Positions 57,158 to 64,000 of a stretch of 64,000 nt of DNA are shown piece by piece. This DNA is from Luzula sylvatica. Lineage: Eukaryota; Streptophyta; Magnoliopsida; Poales; Juncaceae. The position numbers were made by a program, and so were the translations under genes. The notes under the pieces were generated by a model. That model searched no databases and was not told the DNA's origin. It saw nothing but the letters and a program-made list of their open reading frames with translations. The stretch covers positions 43,461,566-43,525,565 of the forward strand of contig OX326959.1 in NCBI GenBank assembly GCA_946800325.1, read 5' to 3'. Within the stretch, counting starts at the first letter, position 1. Each line of letters starts with the position of its first letter.

Positions 57158-57531
57158 CGGGTTCGGGTTTATAATGTATTTTGTACAAGATATCCGAAAA
57201 ATATCCGAAAATACTCAATAATATGAAAATTTGTGGTATTTTATGGATTAATTATTTGTAATATTTACATTTATAATGTATTTTGTATAAGATGTTTGTT
57301 TTATATATACAAAATTATTGGTGATTTTTAATTTTTTTTATAGATTGTGTATTGGTGATTTTCGGCTAACGGGTTTGGGTACACCCGTTACCCGCGGATT
57401 CGGGTTCGGATATGATTTTTTACCCGCGGGTATTTTGGATTCGGGTTCGGATAATACCCGAAAATTCGGATTCGGATATGGAGGAGAATTACCCGAACCC
57501 GACCCGCCCCGTTGACATCCCTAGACAAGTA

Positions 57532-58057
57532 GCCACATAATGGGTAGATGATAAACAACCATATCATTTATTTTGAAATATATTTGATTTTGAGTTTCGG
57601 TTTATTGATTTTGACATAATTTTCCTTCTTTTGTTTTGAATAAACCTCCAATCTGGTTAGTTTGGTACTTGTAACCTCATTTAGCTATCTATAAATAAGA
57701 TTGTATATTCTCAATTAATTGTAGCTATATAGGAAACATAGCTTGAAATTGATTACAAAAAATCAATGTTGCAAATAGTGTGTAATTGACAAGAGGCACT
57801 CGATTATATAGGAAACATTACTTGTAACCTCTTTTTTAGCTATCATGTTTATGCACGAGGTGATTAGATTGCCGACAACTTCAAATTAGAGATTGTTAAT
57901 TGACAAGAGGCACTCGATTATAATCTCTGGTGATAATTAACAAAAGACACTCGATTAACATGTTATTAATATATATTTAACATATACATGAATTAACAGT
58001 TGGTAATTAATATTAGTTAACTATTAATTGAGTGTTTTTTGTTAACTATTTTGTTAA
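57532..58057. other. AT-rich intergenic region
   Basis: Contains the repeat 'ttgacaagaggcactcgattat' (57786, 57898) and a weaker third unit 'acaaaagacactcgatt' (57940). No gene. Confidence 0.5.
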
Positions 58058-58137
58058 TTTGTTGGGTGTGAGACACAATAAATCATTTGTTGTGAGAGGT
58101 TGTGGGTTCGAGTCCCATTGACACCAATGGATGGAGG
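58058..58137 (+). repeat. Possible tRNA-derived SINE remnant (best copy)
   Basis: tgttgggtgtgagacaca, then atcatttgttgtgagagg, then GGTTCGAGTCC (a pol III B-box-like motif) and cattgacacca. Relatives occur at 10494 and 20364. There is no clear A box or target duplication, so the class is uncertain. Confidence 0.35.
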
Positions 58138-58611
58138 ACCACCGAGCCTTCTCTATTTACTCGTTTTTTGGCGATTCAAGAATTCAAGAAACCAAAGAAA
58201 ACCTAATCATCTCTTCAACTGGAGAGTGATCTCCTCAGGCGGTTCATACACAGAGATACATTCAACAAACACAGTCCAAGTTATTTACATACGAGAGGAT
58301 CAAATGGAGGGATCCTAAACTTCAACTCAAAGAACCAAAACACTCAACTCATCTTACCAATTCTCTGTTCAAGCCAAAACTCGAAATTACTGTCCATCTT
58401 CCATGACAAGGTGGATAATGGGTACCAGAATGTAGTGAGGCTAAGAAGCAAAGAGTGGTAGTGTTTCTGTTCATCATCCTCAGCATATCCCTTCAGTCCC
58501 TAGTAAAGCTTCTTCCAGTCTCCCGGGAAGCTTCCTCTCCAGTGAAGATTCTTCTCCAGTGCAAGGATCTTGCCTAGCTCTCCATTCCTTTTTCTATCTC
58601 TCTATTAGAAT

Positions 58612-60408
58612 TATGAATTACTCATATAAACAGATATTGCAAAATAACCTAGAAAATGAAAATTCCTGGAATATTATTTCAAAAAAACCTAGAAATGTGC
58701 CTAAAAATCAAATTCAAAAGTGTTTTAGATGTATAGCTACAAATCATTTAAGGTTTGAGTGTAGAGAGCCTATTAGATGTCTAAGATGTTTTAAATTGGG
58801 TCATATTCAAAAAAATTGTTACACAAATCTTTCAAAAATTCAAAGGAATTTCATGCCAAATATTAATAATAAGACTCAAGAGACTAGTTCAAATTTTAAT
58901 ATATCAAAAGGTTCTGGAAATAATAACTAATAAAATCAAGTTAATGAAAATGAAATAACAGTGTATATGAATAATGTTTTTAACTATTCTGAAAACCAAA
59001 ATTATACAACCAAGTCAATTTCTCTTAAAAATCTACCAATTAAATATTGTAATCCATTTGATATATCTAAAATTATTAAGACTATGGGTTATTTAATTGG
59101 AGTAGGTTCATATTTTCCAACTGAAATCATAAGTGAAATCTCTCTTTCTATAAATATTAAACCTAATTCTATAATTCCAAAATCAATTAAAATAATAGAT
59201 GGTGAAAAAAACTATAAAATATTGGTTATAGAAAATAAGGATTTATCAAGCACTTCACATAATGTTTCTCAAGAGAGTATAATTAAAAGCCAAAATACAC
59301 AAAAGGGAATTTCTAATAATAATATAAATATTGATAGTAATATTGATAGTAATAATAAAAAGTATCAGAAACAAAAAATAGGGAAAATTTGGCAAAAAAA
59401 AGAAGAAAATAACTCAAATTTGGAGAATTAAGAAAAAAGTGGGGGAAAAAACTATACCTTTAGTTAATGATCAACATCATGAAGTTAATAAAAATACTGG
59501 AAATCTTGTAATTTCGAAACTAAAAAATAATCATGATATTTTTATAATAGAATTTTCTAATTTTAAGAAAGTTATTAAAGTCCCTTTATATAAGGAAATT
59601 TTTGTAGAATTAACAAAGCATAATGGTATGAAAATAATAAAAAAAAATCAACAAATAAAGAAAATTCAACACTTAAAATACAAATTACAAAGCAGGGATT
59701 AAAAATAATTTCAAAATTTAAGGACAATCTAATAAAACAGAATAAATATGAACACATACATGTTATTGAGAACACTCCTAGTTTAATTGAACCATAATCT
59801 TTTTCTCCTAGTAAGGGTAAAATTGGAAACCTAAATTTAAGTAATGATAATTCTCAAATAAATTCTTATTTAGAAAGAAATGATAATACCATTACAAATA
59901 TAACTCCATTAGTAGATTTTGAAGATACAATTGATCATCCACTTCAATCCTCTCCTAAAAAATTTAAACAAAAGAAAATAAATGATTATTTTTCTCATAT
60001 TGATTTGGATACATATAATAAAAATCAGGAAAAGGCAATTAAGAATGTTTCAATTCTAAAAGCTAATAAATCTCTAATTACATCTGAACAAAAAAGTAAA
60101 GAAATTGCTAAAACTCTTCAAAATGATGAACAAAGAAGAAGTACAAGATTGTTAAACAAACAATCTGGTAATTACACTTCTCCTATTCAAAAGGCTCAAT
60201 TAGTTAAATACAAAGAAATTCAAAAAGAGAGAATAGAAGACAAAAATCAAAGAAAAATGATAATGATATAAAACTTTTAAACTTAGAAGAAAAAACTAAA
60301 TTAACAAACCCAGAGGAAATTATTGAAATTTTATCTTCAATAGGAATAGAAATAAATCCTAATTTAAATGATAAAATTATTAGCATGTTAGATGCTACTG
60401 ATAGTTAA
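58612..60408 (+). pseudogene. LINE ORF1 relic
   Basis: Starts NYSYKQILQNN and keeps both CCHC knuckles (CFRCIATNHLRFEC, CLRCFKLGHIQKNC). It has a stop at 58928-58930, a deletion before NENEITVYMNN, frameshifts near 59430 and 59640, and a stop near 59797. Ends at the same TAA as the intact copy. Confidence 0.85.
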
Positions 60409-60454
60409 TTAATTACAGTTTGGAAAGTTATTTTAAGGAATTTAATTATGTTAA

Positions 60455-62252
60455 ATGATATATAAAAAATTTATAATTTTTTCATGGAATGTTAGAGGGC
60501 AAAATGATAATAATAAAAAACACTTAGTTTGTAAAAATATAATGGATGAACATATTGATGTTTGTTGTTTACAAGAAACAAAGTTGAGTATAGTAAATAA
60601 TCAAATAATTAAAGAAGTTTGTGGTAAAAATTTAACTGGATTTGACTACTTAGAATCTCAAGGTGCATCTGGAGGAATAATTTTATCTTGGAATAAAACA
60701 TTATTTAAATTAATATCTTCACAAAAATATAAATATTCTATTTCTATAGTATTACAAACTTTATGGGATGCTAAAAATATATTAATTACTGGTGTATATG
60801 GACCAACTAATAGAAATGAAAAACAAGATTTTCTTAATGAAATAAAACAAATAGGTGAAAATAATAATTTATCATGGATGATATTAGGTGACTTTAACTT
60901 AGTTTTTTATACACATGAAAGAAGTGGACAATATAATAGTCATCAATATACACAAGAATTTAGAGAATTATCTAATGATTTAAATCTAATTGGTTTACAA
61001 TTAAAGGGATTAAAATATACCAGGAAAAATTCTATTGCTAGAGCTAGAATTGACATATTTCTCTTGAATAAAAAATGGTTGCTTGATTTTGCTAATTCAC
61101 AACAAACTTCTAGAATTAATACATGTTCAGATCATATTCCTATATTATATGAAGCTAATAGTCAATATCCTTTTTTTAATGGTTTTAGGTTTGAACATAA
61201 ATGGTTACATATGGAGGAATTAACATAAATTATAGAAAATTACATGGAAAATAATAAAAGTACTTCAATGGAAAATCTTTTTTGGAAAATATCAACAATT
61301 AAGTAAAATTCTTAAACAATGGAGTAAAAATGTGCATAAGAAATATAATATACAATTAGAAAACTGTAAAAGAATAATTCAATGGGTAGACAATATTGAG
61401 GATATCAGAGAGTTAAATAATATAGAAAAATGGTTAAAACTTAAAGCTAAATTAAGATATGAAAATATAAATTATTTAAATAAAATATATTGAAAACAAA
61501 GATCAAAATTTCAATGGTTAAAAAATGGTGATGCTAATACTAAATTTTTTCATTTACATGCATCAATAAAGAAAACAAGTAACATGATTCCTATTTTGAA
61601 AGATAACAATGGTATTCAAGTTAAAGATCATGCAAGTAAAGCTAAACTTATATTTTCATTTTATAGGGACCTAACTGGAAAAGAAATTATTAATAATAAT
61701 AATTATGGTAAAATTAATTTAGATAAATTATATGAAAATGAAAATATCAATTTAACTTCACTAGAGAGTAATTTTGAAATGACAGAGCTAGATATGATAA
61801 TAAAAATCTGGAAATCAAACAAAAGTCCTGGCCCTGATGAGTATATTAGTGAATTTTCTAAAAAATACTGGACTATTTTGAAAGGTGAAATATTAAATTT
61901 ATTTAATTCAGAAGGATTTCAAGGTCTATCAAATTTTAACACTTCATATATCACATTAATTGCTAAAAAAGAAAATTCTATTGAACCAAAAGACTTTAGG
62001 CCAATTAGTTTAATCTCTAGTATACAAAGAATTTTTTCTAAGGTCCTTGCAAATAGGCTAATTAATTATTTAGGAAATATGATATCTATAAATCAAACAG
62101 GATTCTTAAAAAATAGAAATATATCTGAAAATTATGTGTATGCTAGAGAGGTAATTTGTTTAGCAAAAAGACATAAAACACCTCTGATAATTTTAAATTA
62201 GACATTCATAAAGCCTTTGATACTGTGTCAAGGGATTTTTAATTAAAAATAT
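60455..62252 (+). pseudogene. LINE ORF2 relic, cut in the reverse transcriptase
   Basis: Endonuclease part is well preserved (FSWNVRGQNDNN, WMILGDFNLVF, SDHIPIL). Stops occur at 61226-61228, 61490-61492 (Trp to stop) and 62199-62201, with a one-base insertion near 61277. The catalytic YADD region and everything after it is missing. Confidence 0.85.
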
Positions 62253-62449
62253 CAGTGTTTTAAATTGCGGCGATATTGCGGCGATATTGCGGATATTGCG
62301 GGCTGAGATTTAGAATCGCTATATCACAATGAAGTATTGCGAAAATATTATTTTTTGAGAAATTGCGGATATTGCGGCGAGATTGCGGCGAAATATCGGT
62401 AATATTGCGGCGATATCGGGTCAAATATTGCGGATAATATTCAAATCGT
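62253..62449. mobile_element. One end of a hAT-like element with ttgcggcgatat repeats
   Basis: Begins CAGTGTTTTAAATTGCGGCG and contains about eight variants of gcggcgatattgcgg. No matching right end follows before the LTR-like sequence, so it may be interrupted by the LTR element and continue outside the window. Confidence 0.55.
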
Positions 62450-63837
62450 TGTAATTTTCTCATCCTTCCACCAAATTACATGAAATTTATATCGAAATCG
62501 CTCGTCTCGACGAGAGGAATGCAATGATGGGCTTGAATTTGTGAAATTTTGTCTTTTACCCTGAATTAAACACAAAATACAAGTTAAAGTAATTTTATCG
62601 AGAATTATTTAATATAAATATTATAACATAAATTTTGTGATTATTTAATACTTAGTTTCCATGTTTTATTATCAAAACATTTGATAAAATATGCTCATAA
62701 CATATATAACTTCTAAAATGGTCATTTTCATCTATAAATGTACGAATTTAGTAATTTTCATTGTATTTCATTGATGTTTCGATTTAAAATTTGAGTTATA
62801 GTTGAAGGAAATACAGTTTCAGGATCAACCGTAAAAGTGTACACAAGGATAAACGAATGTAGGCGTACATTCGTGGCCATAACTTTCAGTGGGAAAATCC
62901 GATTTGAATGGTTCAAATTGGGTTAGATAGATAATAAGATTATCTACAACCTTCATGAAGAAATATATTTCATATGAACGAAGTATCAGTGTCGTTTATG
63001 TGAAATACCGAAAGGGTGCAACAGTATGACATACAGTTAGTAAAACAGTCATAACGTTTGCATACGAACTCCAATTGGGCTGGGCCAAATTGGGTTGGAT
63101 AGATAATGAGATTATCTACAACTTTCATGTTGGTTGATTTTCTGTCAGAGAAATTTATCAATTTCGTCTGGACAGAATACTGACCAGGTTCATGCAGTTT
63201 TCTGTGTGAAAGGGTGTATATTGGATATACATGCCTTTTGGCTAATCCTGATCCTATTAGGTATAAATAGGATACTTTCTCTCTCCTCACTATGTAATTC
63301 AATCAGTTTATTCTGCCAAAGACACAAGAGAAAAAGAGCAAATTCAGATTTGATCTTTTGTGAGTGAAAAGGTATGAAGAGAGAGAAATCGAGAAAGGAG
63401 TTTCTCGAGTGATAGAGAATCGATTAGATCGAGCAAGTTCGCCGGTGCATCGTCTAGGCAGGTGCATCCGCGACCGACGTCTTACGAATCACCGTGGATA
63501 CAAGTAGAGGAGTGACGTTTGTGACTCTTCGATTGTGATCGACTCGAGTAAGAAAGATGGTGGAAACGCTTGGACGCACGAGGACGAGGTCGAGTGAACC
63601 GGCGTAGCAAACGATTGGTGAAGGACGCGTGGTGTGGGACGCGCGGATTGTCACCAACGTGACAGGAAATAGAAGGCGGCGATCAACCCTTCGTGTGCCA
63701 TCAATTTGGCACTGGTATAGATCTATCCTTCTAATTGCATCGAACCCTCGAAGTCGTGGCGTGATCTCGGGAATCGTGGAATCGGACCGGGCCTTCATTC
63801 CGCTGCGCGGGCCCGGGGTCGAGGATATTTCCCAACA
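62450..63837 (+). mobile_element. Probable 5' LTR of an LTR retrotransposon
   Basis: Ends ..ttcccaaCA one base before a primer-binding site. The left edge is provisional: a TG at 62450 directly after the hAT-like repeats. It contains a promoter-like GTATAAATAGG (63257-63267) with a transcript-leader-like region after it, and an internal duplication of 'gatagataatgagattatct' (about 62924-62957 and 63097-63130). The second half (63420-63830) is GC-rich compared with its surroundings. The superfamily cannot be told because the coding part is outside. Confidence 0.65.
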
Positions 63838-63838
63838 G

Positions 63839-63850
63839 TGGTATCAGAGC
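63839..63850 (+). promoter_or_regulatory. Retrotransposon primer-binding site (initiator tRNA-Met)
   Basis: TGGTATCAGAGC, complementary to the 3' end of plant initiator tRNA-Met, one base after the LTR CA. Standard for copia and gypsy elements. 63851-64000 is untranslated leader. Confidence 0.85.
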
Positions 63851-64000
63851 AATCGCCATCGATTCGAGGGTCGAATCATAGTCGTATATATGATATATGC
63901 ACGGGTTATCAAAGTTCGTACCCGTTTGCATGATGTTACATATAGAGAAAGTCAAATTCCGTTAAAATCACAAGTGGAATTCGCTAGAGATCGATCAAAA

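Larger units (their letters stand above)
51828..57523. mobile_element. hAT-type element carrying captured host DNA (Pack-type)
   Basis: Ends are TAGGGATGTCAATGGG and its inverse CCGTTGACATCCCTA. The perfect octamer GACAAGTA lies outside both ends (51820-51827, 57524-57531). Transposon sequence proper (cgggtacccg-rich) occupies 51828-52028 and 57158-57523. Everything between derives from the host block at 40791-43084 plus 50227-50362, with a filler and later insertions. Without the nested elements it would be about 3.2 kb. No transposase is present, so it was mobilised in trans. This explains why the second copy is truncated at both gene ends while the first has native context. Confidence 0.88.
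58140..62252 (+). mobile_element. Decayed LINE copy of the same family, 3'-truncated
   Basis: Collinear with the LINE at 43085-50211 in opposite orientation, from a partly matching 5' UTR (aggcggttca, aatggagggatc, gggtaccagaatgtagtgag) through ORF1 and the first half of ORF2. Homology stops at 62252 within the reverse transcriptase, after ttaattaaaaatat, exactly where a hAT-like CAGTGTTTTAAA end begins. The left boundary is approximate. Confidence 0.85.

Noticed and set aside
1..64000. tRNA or rRNA genes, CRISPR arrays, organelle DNA insertions
   Set aside because: No cloverleaf-like genes, spaced identical repeats or organelle-like gene blocks were recognised; a systematic covariance or organelle search was not possible.

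Overview
This is nuclear DNA of a flowering plant, most likely a eudicot. The evidence is split genes with short introns, a plastid chaperonin, two PHT1 phosphate transporters, an FBD-type F-box gene and a dense load of plant transposons (hAT, Mutator-like, CACTA, Helitron, L1-type LINE, LTR). Intergenic DNA is very AT-rich. I cannot name the species.

Layout. 1-4 kb holds three ordinary genes: the 3' end of a chloroplast chaperonin-60 alpha gene (+), a mitochondrial hot-dog 3-hydroxyacyl-thioester dehydratase (-) and a PHT1 transporter (-). 4-24.7 kb is a transposon graveyard with few genes. It includes a three-level nest (hAT in hAT with a CACTA core, 11.7-17.7 kb), long-inverted-repeat Mutator-like foldbacks and a small tandem duplication whose two copies each took a different insertion. 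24.7-26.4 kb keeps only the 3' exons of an AAE3-type oxalate--CoA ligase gene. 26.9-37.7 kb is again mobile DNA, with another three-level nest (28.9-30.5 kb) and two Helitrons in opposite orientation. 39.0-40.8 kb is a second, intact PHT1 gene (+) with a probable 5' UTR intron.

The most interesting part is 40.8-57.5 kb. Just downstream of the second PHT1 gene is a small TATA-containing gene for a 169-residue protein. It looks like the coiled-coil (LHEQLE-type) dimerisation segment of MYB-CC/PHR-like phosphate regulators, without the MYB domain, joined to a Tyr/Asn/Gln repeat tail. Next comes an FBD F-box gene fragment, split by a complete L1-type LINE with two long open ORFs and 15-bp target duplications. 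About 11 kb downstream, a hAT-type element (51828-57523, perfect 8-bp target duplication GACAAGTA) carries a second copy of the PHT1 3' flank, the whole small gene with promoter, and part of the FBD exon. This is a transposon-captured gene copy with an identical ORF. That copy was itself hit by a 2.5-kb hAT element, which contains a 1.9-kb palindrome built of smaller palindromes.

58.1-64 kb holds a decayed second LINE copy, one end of a hAT-like element, and what looks like the 5' LTR and primer-binding site of an LTR retrotransposon that runs off the window.

Functional thread: the two PHT1 genes and the MYB-CC-like miniprotein suggest a phosphate-nutrition neighbourhood. The link between the miniprotein and phosphate control is inference. 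All exon boundaries were set by eye from reading frame, splice dinucleotides and family knowledge.
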